A DNA stretch of 24,188 nt, from positions 1-24,188 of the forward strand of contig CAYPHY010000060.1 in NCBI GenBank assembly GCA_964410625.1. The letters run 5' to 3'. The position numbers and the translations under genes are program-made. The DNA comes from CAYPHY01 sp964410625. GTDB lineage: Bacteria > Chloroflexota > Anaerolineae > Promineifilales > Promineifilaceae. Shown piece after piece: positions 8,035 to 13,983 of this stretch; the first letter of the stretch is position 1; every line of letters starts with the position of its first letter. Below the pieces are notes generated by a model that saw only the letters and a list, made by a program, of their open reading frames with translations, searched no databases and was not told where the DNA came from.

Positions 8035-8220
8035 ATGGGTACCATAGGTTGGCCTGAATTACTACTTGTCCTGGCGATTGTTTTGCTGATTTTCGGCGTC
8101 GGCCGCATTGCCCGCGTTGGCAGTGAACTCGGCAAGGGCGTCTCCGCTTTCCGTGAAGGAGTTCGCGAAGGCAAAGAAGAGGAAAAGCAGACGGCCGAGG
8201 ACGCCAAAGCTGAATCGTAG
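8035..8220 (+). CDS. tatA: Twin-arginine translocase subunit TatA
   Basis: TatA forms the pore-like assembly that passes folded proteins across the cytoplasmic membrane. The 61 residues show the standard plan: a short N-terminus with the conserved Glu (GWPELLLVLAIVLLIFG), one helix, the hinge FGVGRIARVGSELGKG, an amphipathic helix, and a charged tail rich in Glu and Lys. AGGAG at 8021-8025 stands 9 bases before the ATG. It leads a tatA-tatB-tatC set. Confidence 0.92.
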   Translation: MGTIGWPELLLVLAIVLLIFGVGRIARVGSELGKGVSAFREGVREGKEEEKQTAEDAKAES

Positions 8221-8272
8221 GCTCATAGACTCAATCATTTGAATGAACTGGTTATGGCGACAGTAGGCGGCG

Positions 8273-8319
8273 AAAAAGCGTTGCTTTTTTCGTGTCTATT
8301 CGTGCCATTCGTGTCAAAG
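8273..8319 (+). repeat. Small hairpin and cattcgtgtc repeat between tatA and tatB
   Basis: The stem aaaaagc / gcttttt with a T-rich end lies at about 8273-8290. A single arm of the cgtgtcattcg family follows at 8291-8319. The hairpin could lower transcription into tatB, which would give more TatA than TatB/TatC as the Tat system requires; that role is inferred. Confidence 0.4.
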
Positions 8320-8326
8320 ACCGCTC

Positions 8327-8824
8327 ATGGATAGCTTTTTCGGAATTGGCCTGCCGGAATTTATCCTGATCATGATCATTGCCGGGATTGTGATGGGGCC
8401 GGAGCGCATTGCCAAGACGGCCCGCTGGCTGGGCAAAACATCGGCCCAGTTACAGGCCATTTCGCGCGGTTTTGTGCGCCAACTGAATGCGGAAATTGAA
8501 GCGGCCGATCAGGGCGGCGAGTTCAAAGGGGCGATGCGCGAGATGCAAGAGCTGCAACGCCAGATGGCCGAGCTGAAGAGCGAGCTACGCACGGTCGCCC
8601 AAAGCGCGGTGCGCGAACCAAAAGAGGCGTTGCAAGCAGCCCATGATGAGGCGCGGCGCTCTATTCGGCCGCCGACCTTCCCCCCGCTGAATGAGGCGCA
8701 AAACGGCCAGCCTGTTACCGCCGACAGTGGCAGTGAAACGGATAGCGAGTCCCCCTCCCCGGTCTACCGGCCCCCCTCGTTGGCCTTGCCCAGGCGCGTC
8801 GAAGTAGACAGCGATCCTGAATAA
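8327..8824 (+). CDS. tatB: Sec-independent translocase protein TatB
   Basis: TatB joins TatC in the receptor complex that recognises twin-arginine signal peptides. The 165-residue protein starts with the TatA/B plan: FFGIGLPEFILIMIIAGIVMGPERIAKTARWLG, with conserved Glu11 and the GPER hinge. A long amphipathic, coiled-coil-prone region with many Glu, Arg and Gln follows (about 40-105), then a Pro/Ser-rich disordered tail. Length and the GPER hinge favour TatB over a second TatA. No ribosome-binding site is evident. The stop codon is 14 bases from the tatC start. Confidence 0.85.
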   Translation: MDSFFGIGLPEFILIMIIAGIVMGPERIAKTARWLGKTSAQLQAISRGFVRQLNAEIEAADQGGEFKGAMREMQELQRQMAELKSELRTVAQSAVREPKEALQAAHDEARRSIRPPTFPPLNEAQNGQPVTADSGSETDSESPSPVYRPPSLALPRRVEVDSDPE

Positions 8825-8838
8825 AGGGCATAACCCCG

Positions 8839-9627
8839 ATGAGCGACGTACTACACAATGGTGATGGCTTGCCGCAAATGGAAGGGCCGGAGCTAACCAT
8901 CCTAGGCCATCTCAATGAGTTACGCAAACACCTGACCCGCGCAGCGATTGGCATCTTGATCGCCACCTTGATTAGCTTTTTGTTTGCTGATCAATTGCTG
9001 GAGTTTTTGCTGCAACCTTATGCAGCCAGCGGCCCGGCCAGTGGGGAGTTGCAGACGTTGCGGCCGACGGAAGGGATCGAAACCTTCTTCAAGGTGGCGC
9101 TGCTTTCCGGGGCGATCCTCGCCATGCCGATCATCCTGATTGAGTTTTGGCGTTTCATTGAGCCAGGGCTGACGCGCGATGAACGGCGTTATGTCTACAT
9201 TTTTATCCCCGCGGCGCTGGTGTTGTTCACGCTCGGCATCCTCTTTTCCTGGTTCGTCCTTGCTCCGGCGGCGATCTTCTTCCTGGCGAACTTCATGCCC
9301 GATATTTTTAAGGCGGAATGGACCAGCCAGGAGTACATCAGCTTTATCACCCGTCTGCTGTTTTGGATTGGTCTCAGCTTTGAAATGCCGATCGTCGTTT
9401 ATTTTGTGGCGCGGGTGGGATTGGTGACGGCCGCGGGCTTGCGCGAACAGTGGCGCGTTGCGGTGGTGGTGATCGCGGTGCTGGCGGCGGTGATCACCCC
9501 TTCGATTGATCCAATTACCATGCTACTGACCATGGCCCCGCTCTTCATCCTCTTTATCGTCAGCATCGGCCTCGCCGCCATCGGCCAACGACAGTACGAG
9601 AGAATGCCAGTGGAAAGTGGGGAGTGA
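8839..9627 (+). CDS. tatC: Twin-arginine translocase subunit TatC
   Basis: TatC is the six-helix membrane subunit that binds twin-arginine signal peptides. The 262 residues contain the conserved blocks HLNELRKHL near the N-terminus, the FKVALLSGAILAMPIILIEFWRFIEPGLTRDERRY region with its key Glu, and ITPSIDPITMLLTMAPLFILF near the end. AAGGG at 8824-8828 overlaps the tatB stop codon and serves as ribosome-binding site. The last residues (PVESGE) and the stop codon are encoded by the first units of a 7-base tandem repeat (from 9609). The C-terminus has therefore been rewritten by the repeat. Confidence 0.95.
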   Translation: MSDVLHNGDGLPQMEGPELTILGHLNELRKHLTRAAIGILIATLISFLFADQLLEFLLQPYAASGPASGELQTLRPTEGIETFFKVALLSGAILAMPIILIEFWRFIEPGLTRDERRYVYIFIPAALVLFTLGILFSWFVLAPAAIFFLANFMPDIFKAEWTSQEYISFITRLLFWIGLSFEMPIVVYFVARVGLVTAAGLREQWRVAVVVIAVLAAVITPSIDPITMLLTMAPLFILFIVSIGLAAIGQRQYERMPVESGE

Positions 9628-9727
9628 TGAGTGGGGAGTGGAGAGTAGTCAGTTGGCAGTGGACAGTAAGCAGTCTCCCAGTCTCCTAATCTCCCAATCT
9701 CCAATCTCTAATCTCAATCTCCTCTTC
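9609..9727. repeat. Tandem 7-8 bp repeats between tatC and the rhomboid gene
   Basis: About nine 7-base units of the form gtgggga / gtggaga / gttggca are followed by about seven 7-8-base units of the form cagtctcc / taatctcc / caatctcc (9664-9722). They fill the gap between two convergent genes and encode the TatC C-terminus. They resemble the short tandemly repeated repetitive sequences known from cyanobacteria. Confidence 0.8.
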
Positions 9728-10330
9728 CTACCCTTCATTCCCAAACGCAAACGCCGCCACCCCGCCGCCGATCAGCCCAAAGAGATGGGACTGCCAGGAG
9801 ATGCCGTTGCCTTGCGGGATGATCCCCCATAGTAAACCGCCATAAAAGATCAGGAGCAGCGCGGCCAGCAAGATCGTCCCCAGGCTGCGGCGGTAATAGG
9901 CCCAAAGGAGCAAAAAGCCAAAATAGCCAAAGACAATGCCGCTGGCGCCGATGTGGACGGTGTTGCCGGGGCCAAAGAGCCACGTCCCGACACCGGCGAT
10001 GAGCGCGGTGAGGAGGGTGACGGCCGAAAAAAGCCCGCGTCCCTGGAGCATCACCAGCCAACCGAGGATGAGGAAGGGGAGCGTGTTCGCGGCCAAATGG
10101 GCAAAGTTACCATGCAGCAGCGGCGCGAAGATGATCCCGCGCAGTCCGATGGCGGTGCGCGGGACAATCCCTAGCGAATCCAACGCACCGCGAAAGATGA
10201 GCCAATCTATGCCTTCGAGCAGCCAAAAAACAGCCACAACCACAAAGAGGATCGTCGCCTGCGTCTTCAACCGCTGCCCATACACCCGCACCACATCTAC
10301 ATCCACATCCACATTATGCTCAAAACTCAT
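9728..10330 (-). CDS. Rhomboid-family intramembrane serine protease
   Basis: Rhomboid proteases cut membrane proteins within or next to their transmembrane helices. This 200-residue protein has six or so helices and the family's key sites. HGNFAHLAANT is at 73-83, the catalytic Ser is in GASG (Ser130) and the catalytic His is in WQSHLFG (His182), which gives the Ser-His dyad. The ATG at 10330 is chosen because GAGGGTGG lies just before it. An in-frame TTG at 10348 lies inside a tandem repeat and would add only repeat-coded residues. The N-terminus (VDVDVDV) comes from a hexamer run (acatcc). It is third in a same-strand series with the kinase and the unknown gene. Confidence 0.9.
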   Translation of the reverse strand: MSFEHNVDVDVDVVRVYGQRLKTQATILFVVVAVFWLLEGIDWLIFRGALDSLGIVPRTAIGLRGIIFAPLLHGNFAHLAANTLPFLILGWLVMLQGRGLFSAVTLLTALIAGVGTWLFGPGNTVHIGASGIVFGYFGFLLLWAYYRRSLGTILLAALLLIFYGGLLWGIIPQGNGISWQSHLFGLIGGGVAAFAFGNEG

Positions 10331-10332
10331 AC

Positions 10333-10380
10333 CACCCTCAATCTCCAATCTCCAGTCTCCCAGTCTCCTAGTCTCACAAC
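10333..10380. repeat. Tandem octamer repeat (caatctcc / cagtctcc)
   Basis: About six 7-8-base units of the same kind as at 9664-9722, directly upstream of the rhomboid start codon. Confidence 0.75.
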
Positions 10381-10400
10381 CTTATTACGTGCTCCCCCCT

Positions 10401-10757
10401 TCATTCGTTGCGCTCCAACCCCAAACACCAGCCAATCAACCGCCGGACAAAATCGGCCGTTGGATAATACTTGCTATCATGCCGCCAGCGTGGGACATGG
10501 ACGGCCGTTGCCCCCGGTTCGCGCGGAAACTCCGGCCCTTCGACAGTCAGCAGCGCATAAGGCTCCCCCTCCTGTGGAATCCGGTAGTGGACGATCAGCC
10601 GCTTGTTGCTGGCGATGATATGGAGGTAGCGGGCTTTTTCGGCCGTTTCCGTGAACCCCTGTTCCGGCACAACCTGCTCCGGCCCGTCCTCCACATACCA
10701 CAAATACTCGCGCCCTTTAACGTTGACCTTTCGTTTTCCTTTTTTACTAACAGCCAA
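10401..10757 (-). CDS. Conserved-looking protein of unknown function
   Basis: I do not recognise this family. The protein has 118 residues if translation starts at the TTG at 10757 (KGKRKVNVKGREYLWYV follows). This start has AGGAG at 10764-10768, 6 bases away. The longer reading to 10838 would add 27 residues coded mostly by tandem repeats, rich in Pro and Leu, and is unlikely. The sequence is soluble, with a basic start, a beta-rich middle (ARYLHIIASNKRLIVHYRIP) and a WCLGLERNE end. It lies between the RIO1-like kinase and the rhomboid gene on the same strand and may share their transcript. Confidence 0.65.
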   Translation of the reverse strand: MAVSKKGKRKVNVKGREYLWYVEDGPEQVVPEQGFTETAEKARYLHIIASNKRLIVHYRIPQEGEPYALLTVEGPEFPREPGATAVHVPRWRHDSKYYPTADFVRRLIGWCLGLERNE

Positions 10758-10770
10758 ATCATACTCCTTT

Positions 10771-10893
10771 GGAGGAAGTAGGGGGTGGAGGGGCAGAGGA
10801 GCAGAGGGGCAGGGGAGTAGAGGAGAAACCTCGCCCATCTGTCATCCCTCATCCCTCATCCCTCATCCTTCATCCTTCATCCTTCAATCTCCA
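10771..10893. repeat. Two adjoining tandem-repeat tracts
   Basis: A G-rich tract of 8-base units (ggggcaga / ggagcaga) covers about 10771-10827. A tract of 7-base units (catccct, then catcctt) covers about 10836-10885 and ends with caatctcc. They fill the gap between the kinase stop codon and the next gene. Confidence 0.75.
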
Positions 10894-10900
10894 CCGGATT

Positions 10901-11866
10901 CTACAAACTTCCCATATACGGCAACCACAAGTCGGCCGCGATTTGATGGGGGTCGGAGCGGACACCGTAGCGGCCGAAATAATCACAGACGCGCTTGACA
11001 TCACGCTTCAGCAATTCCAGCGCATGGGGGTTCATTCGCGCATCCACCATCTGCGGGAAGTCAATGATCTTGATCGCCCCATCGTCGTAGAGGATGTTGT
11101 AGGGCGATAGATCGCCATGGATACGATGATTGTCCAACATCAGCGCCACATTGTCCATCACCCGCTTAAACAGTGGATACGCTTCCTCGCGGGTTAGCGA
11201 TATATCACTGAGCAGCGGGGCTGGCATTTCCTCCTCACCGATGTACTCCATCAAGATCGCTTCGCCGCTGTGGGCAATCGGCCGTGGCACATCCGCCCCG
11301 GCCTCATAGAGCATCGTTTGCACCCCATACTCGTTGCCGATCCACCAGGCGATGTCCACCTGGCGGCCGAAGCGCGTCTTTTGCTTTAGGGCCAGCTTCT
11401 CTCGCCGTCCTTTCATCTCGCGCCCTTCGGCATCGTGCAGTTGTCGCCCGGCTTTGTAGATGGCGTCGTTTTTCAAGGTGCGTAAGACACGCGGCCGGTA
11501 AAGCTTCGCGGCGATATACGCCAGGCCGGTCGCCGGATGGGCCGTACAGCAATAGACATTGGCCTCCTTACCACCCTTCACCCGCCGCACCACGTCGGTG
11601 ATCATCTCTTGCTGGTAGAAGGGTTTTATCTGGTCAATCAGCCATTGCCGTTCGTAGTGCAGCGGATCGAGGGCGGCCGCATAGCTCGGCACAAAGTCCA
11701 CCACGTCATCGCCAAAGTCGGTCATTTGCGCCCGGATTTGGGCGACGCCCAGTTTTTTGCCCGCTTGCTTATTCGATTTTGGGCGGCGCGGGGGTCGGCC
11801 GTTGCCGCGCATTTCAACTAACTCTTCGTACTCCGCGTACTTTTCGTAAGCTTCGTATTTATCCAT
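10901..11866 (-). CDS. RIO1-like serine/threonine protein kinase
   Basis: RIO kinases are atypical protein kinases; in eukaryotes and archaea they act in small-ribosomal-subunit maturation, while bacterial members are poorly characterised. This 321-residue protein has the nucleotide loop GGKEANVY at 98-105, the ATP-anchoring Lys in AAKLYRP (Lys121), the catalytic loop HGDLSPYN at 250-257 and the metal-binding Asp in IIDFPQ (Asp269). The GKEANVY and HGDLSPYN forms are typical of RIO1 rather than ordinary kinases. An acidic, tyrosine-rich N-terminus (about 1-20) precedes a basic patch (PPRRPKSNKQAGKK). The ATG at 11866 has no obvious ribosome-binding site. A promoter at 12319-12347 could drive it through a structured leader of about 450 bases. 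Confidence 0.9.
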   Translation of the reverse strand: MDKYEAYEKYAEYEELVEMRGNGRPPRRPKSNKQAGKKLGVAQIRAQMTDFGDDVVDFVPSYAAALDPLHYERQWLIDQIKPFYQQEMITDVVRRVKGGKEANVYCCTAHPATGLAYIAAKLYRPRVLRTLKNDAIYKAGRQLHDAEGREMKGRREKLALKQKTRFGRQVDIAWWIGNEYGVQTMLYEAGADVPRPIAHSGEAILMEYIGEEEMPAPLLSDISLTREEAYPLFKRVMDNVALMLDNHRIHGDLSPYNILYDDGAIKIIDFPQMVDARMNPHALELLKRDVKRVCDYFGRYGVRSDPHQIAADLWLPYMGSL

Positions 11867-11900
11867 TATGGGTTATCTGAAACCTCAAGTTATCGTTTTA

Positions 11901-12059
11901 AGCAACGAATTAGCGCGAATGTTCGCGAATTAAGTAAGTATTCGTGAGCATTTGCATTCATCCGCTGCTATTTTATTTTGGTAAAGGCGATCGGGTTGTG
12001 GGAATCATGTAGATCGTCGCACAACCTAAATTCGCGAAAATTCGCGTTCATTCGTTGCT
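11901..12059. repeat. Long imperfect palindrome (attcgcg family)
   Basis: Positions 11901-11931 and 12029-12059 are inverted repeats of 31 bases with three mismatches (agcaacgaat ... ttcgcgaatt). Inside lies a second pair, gggttgtg near 11994 and cacaacc near 12020. The whole 159 bases can fold into one branched hairpin just upstream of the kinase gene. The same attcgcgaa motif reappears at the end of the 12462-12962 gene. Confidence 0.7.
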
Positions 12060-12107
12060 AAATTGGATAAGCGTTGGGGGAGTAGGGGACGGCCGAAACG
12101 AACAGTA

Positions 12108-12127
12108 CCGATCTCGTCAAAGATCGG
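12108..12127. other. Perfect 7-bp hairpin within a GC-rich structured stretch
   Basis: ccgatct at 12108-12114 and agatcgg at 12121-12127 enclose a 6-base loop. Neighbouring self-complementary pieces (gcggccgc, cgcag/ctgcg, ggcc/ggcc) make 12090-12180 look like structured RNA. No T-run follows on either strand, so it is not a simple terminator. Confidence 0.4.
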
Positions 12128-12207
12128 CCGCTGCCCGGCCAAGCGACGCCCATGCGCAGCCTGCGGCCGCAATCGGTTTCAGTTATCAGAAAGACAAACG
12201 GGGAAAC

Positions 12208-12279
12208 TTAGCGGAGAACGACAGGCGTGCTCAACCAACGCTCAGTACAGACAATGGATTGGACTTTTTCTTTTTGCAT
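12208..12279 (-). CDS. 23-residue small ORF or leader peptide
   Basis: On the minus strand an ATG (12279) opens 23 codons, MQKEKVQSIVC at the start and STPVVLR at the end, and stops at TAA (12208). It is preceded by AGGAGGTG (12287-12294) at a 7-base spacing, the longest match to the 16S rRNA tail anywhere in the window. A good promoter lies 40 bases upstream (12319-12347). A complete promoter, ribosome-binding site and short ORF argues that it is translated. It could be a leader peptide controlling the RIO1-like kinase gene, a free-standing small protein, or the intact start of a decayed gene. It has no homologue I know. Confidence 0.45.
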   Translation of the reverse strand: MQKEKVQSIVCTERWLSTPVVLR

Positions 12280-12318
12280 CAGCGAGCACCTCCTCATCGG
12301 AAAATTTAATTCGCGGGC

Positions 12319-12347
12319 AGTATAGCATACCGTTGGAGAGAAATCAA
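12319..12347 (-). promoter_or_regulatory. Extended -10 promoter toward the small ORF and kinase
   Basis: On the minus strand TTGATT (12347-12342, 4 of 6) and TATACT (12324-12319, 5 of 6) are 17 bases apart, and the -10 carries the TGC extension. Transcription would start near 12312, about 33 bases before the small ORF. Confidence 0.6.
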
Positions 12348-12374
12348 TATCCCAAAGCGATTTTGATCATTCGC

Positions 12375-12403
12375 CTGACCCCGGCTATGTCTGCTGGTAC
12401 ACT
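12375..12403 (+). promoter_or_regulatory. Extended -10 promoter of the 12462 gene
   Basis: CTGACC (12375-12380, 4 of 6) and TACACT (12398-12403) are 17 bases apart, with TGG extending the -10. The start near 12410 rules out most of the open frame upstream of 12462. Confidence 0.5.
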
Positions 12404-12461
12404 ACTTTTGTGTCCTGATATATGGACGGCCGTCCCTCCTCCGCTTACAGTAAGCGAAAGG

Positions 12462-12962
12462 ATGGATGGACTGATGATGGAGCGAATGATTGCAGGTTTC
12501 CTTGCTGGAGTGGCCGCCACGGTGCCGATGACGGTGACGATGAAGGTGTTGCACCAACTCTTACCGCGAGAGCAGCAGTACCCCTTGCCACCGTATGAGA
12601 TCACGCGGCGAGCAGCGGCCGATGCCGATATGGAACGGGAAGCCAACGAACCACAGAAGCGCAACCGGCTGACGATGTTGACCCACTTTTCATTTGGCGG
12701 GGCAGCGGGTGGATTATATGGGCTGGTTGGCCCACAGCTTCCTTTGCCCGCCGAGGTAAAGGGCGTTGCCTATGGCCTTGCAGTTTGGAGCGTCAGCTAT
12801 CTGGTCGTATTACCCGCTCTCGGCCTATACTTGCCTCCCAACCGTGAGCCATTGCGCCGGTTGGCGTTGATGGCTGGCGCACATCTGGTCTGGGGGCCAA
12901 CGATGGCTTTCTTGCTGGAGCAGTTGGTTCCTGAGGAAGCAGTAACCAATTTTGCGAATTAA
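12462..12962 (+). CDS. Small membrane protein, DUF1440/DUF6789-like
   Basis: The protein has 166 residues and about four hydrophobic helices, near 9-26, 74-92, 98-120 and 130-150. A loop between helices 1 and 2 carries LPPYEITRRAAADADME. The plan resembles small integral membrane proteins of the DUF1440 (YagU) or DUF6789 type, but I cannot place it firmly and no function is known. The start is uncertain: ATGs at 12462, 12474, 12477 and 12486 are in frame behind AAAGGA at 12457-12462. The open frame continues to 12063, but that extension is not protein-like and lies upstream of the promoter. The last residues (NFAN) are coded by an attcgcgaa-type repeat. Confidence 0.65.
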   Translation: MDGLMMERMIAGFLAGVAATVPMTVTMKVLHQLLPREQQYPLPPYEITRRAAADADMEREANEPQKRNRLTMLTHFSFGGAAGGLYGLVGPQLPLPAEVKGVAYGLAVWSVSYLVVLPALGLYLPPNREPLRRLALMAGAHLVWGPTMAFLLEQLVPEEAVTNFAN

Positions 12963-13010
12963 ATCGTTACGCAGATGACGCGGATAAGACGCTGATGATG
13001 CGGATTTTCA
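12963..13010. repeat. Intergenic repeat (gatgacgcggat family), copy 1
   Basis: The motif gttacgcagatgacgcggat, followed by a diverged second unit, closely matches 15394-15440 (gttacgctgatgacgcggat). It overlaps the 3' end of the TorD-like gene and encodes its last 13 or so residues. Confidence 0.7.
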
Positions 13011-13983
13011 TTTGCTCAAGTAGGTGGCGGGTGTGGTTTAGGCGGATTTGCCAGGGGTGGAGGAAGACGGCCGTTCCTGGGTACGCTTCATGGATCCTCT
13101 GATAGGCCAGTTGCCATTGCTTTGCACTTTCCTCGATAAGTTGCAGTAAGTCGTAGGACTTTTCATATTGTGCGGCCGTTCGCAGCAGGTTGAGCAACAT
13201 TTGTTCGCGGCCGCCAAAGCCGTGGGATAGCGCTAGCTGTCGTGCCAACCGGCGGATGTCGTGGCGGCCGAGATACAGGCCGCTTTGCCTGGGGGTGATC
13301 AGGTATTGGGCAATGTCTCGTAGTCCCGTTTGCGGATCGGCCAGCAGGTCACTCCCCTCTGAATGGACGGGCAGGCGTTCGCTTTCTGTTTGCGCCGTTA
13401 ACTGTGCATGATGATCGCCCACGAGCGCGAGGGTGAGTTGTGCCAGTTTTTGATAGAAAGGCACGGCCGCTTGCTCAAGCGCGACCAGAAAAGGGAAGAG
13501 CCAGGGTAAGAGCGCGTTTTCAATGAAGTGGTGTTGCCGGGTTTGCCACAGTCGCGCCCCAGCGGGTTGTGTTTGCCGGGCGTTGGCCTCGGCCGCCAGC
13601 ATATGGGCGAGGAAGGCCAGCTCATACCCCACATGGTCAGGGCTGGCGGTGGAGGCCTGGAGGGGAAAGCCGGCTTGTTGGTAGAGTTGGCCGGTCTGGT
13701 TGCTGATCTCTCCCCCCAATAGTCCGCTGTCGTCGAGGAAGATGCTGGCGTAGGGAAAGAGGTGAAAGGCGAAGAGGTCGTGGTGGGCGGCGGCCGCTTC
13801 GTCGGCGTCGAATGGGCGAGGCAAGGCGGCGGCCAATTCGGGGATTGTCTCCAGGTAGGGTAGCAGCTCGGCCGTGACCCCTTCGAGGAAGAGACGGCCG
13901 AGCAGTTCATAGCTATGGCTGCGTGCCTGGGCGAGTTGGGCCGCATCCAGGACGGAAGCAGCGAGCGAGGGCTTACTTTTCAA
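12967..13983 (-). CDS. TorD/NarJ-family molybdoenzyme chaperone, extended
   Basis: Proteins of this family bind immature molybdopterin oxidoreductases and oversee cofactor loading and assembly. Here the client is presumably the enzyme encoded two genes upstream. Family signs are the all-helical composition, SYELLGRLFLEG near the start, FPYASIFLDDSGLLGG, and the core SPDHVGYELAFLAHML. About 338 residues is much longer than the usual 200, with an extra helical domain from about 200 on. The start is taken as TTG at 13983, which overlaps the upstream gene's stop codon by 11 bases; a longer reading lies inside that gene and is not credible. The tail (KIRIISVLSASSA) is encoded by an intergenic repeat. 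Confidence 0.75.
   Translation of the reverse strand: MKSKPSLAASVLDAAQLAQARSHSYELLGRLFLEGVTAELLPYLETIPELAAALPRPFDADEAAAAHHDLFAFHLFPYASIFLDDSGLLGGEISNQTGQLYQQAGFPLQASTASPDHVGYELAFLAHMLAAEANARQTQPAGARLWQTRQHHFIENALLPWLFPFLVALEQAAVPFYQKLAQLTLALVGDHHAQLTAQTESERLPVHSEGSDLLADPQTGLRDIAQYLITPRQSGLYLGRHDIRRLARQLALSHGFGGREQMLLNLLRTAAQYEKSYDLLQLIEESAKQWQLAYQRIHEAYPGTAVFLHPWQIRLNHTRHLLEQMKIRIISVLSASSA

Noticed and set aside
10758..10838. Longer N-terminus for the 10401 gene, and similarly for the genes starting at 10330, 18562 and 23037.
   Set aside because: At 10758, 10331 and 23038 the extra residues are largely repeat-coded and lack ribosome-binding sites; for 18562 the extension overlaps the divergent AbrB-like gene.
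10771..10838. 85-residue reading (minus, from 10852) beginning near AAAGGAG and using ATG at 10762 (MIWLLVKKENERS).
   Set aside because: It is out of frame with the longer 10401 gene, ends inside it and has no protein-like composition; the TTG at 10757 uses the same ribosome-binding site at better spacing.
12063..12461. Upstream extension of the 12462 gene, with a stretch (RGRPKRTVPIS ... SERQTGK) faintly like the zinc-finger start of an IS1-type transposase.
   Set aside because: The reading is low-complexity and Cys-poor for a zinc finger, lies upstream of the promoter at 12375-12403, and is antisense to a better-supported small ORF.
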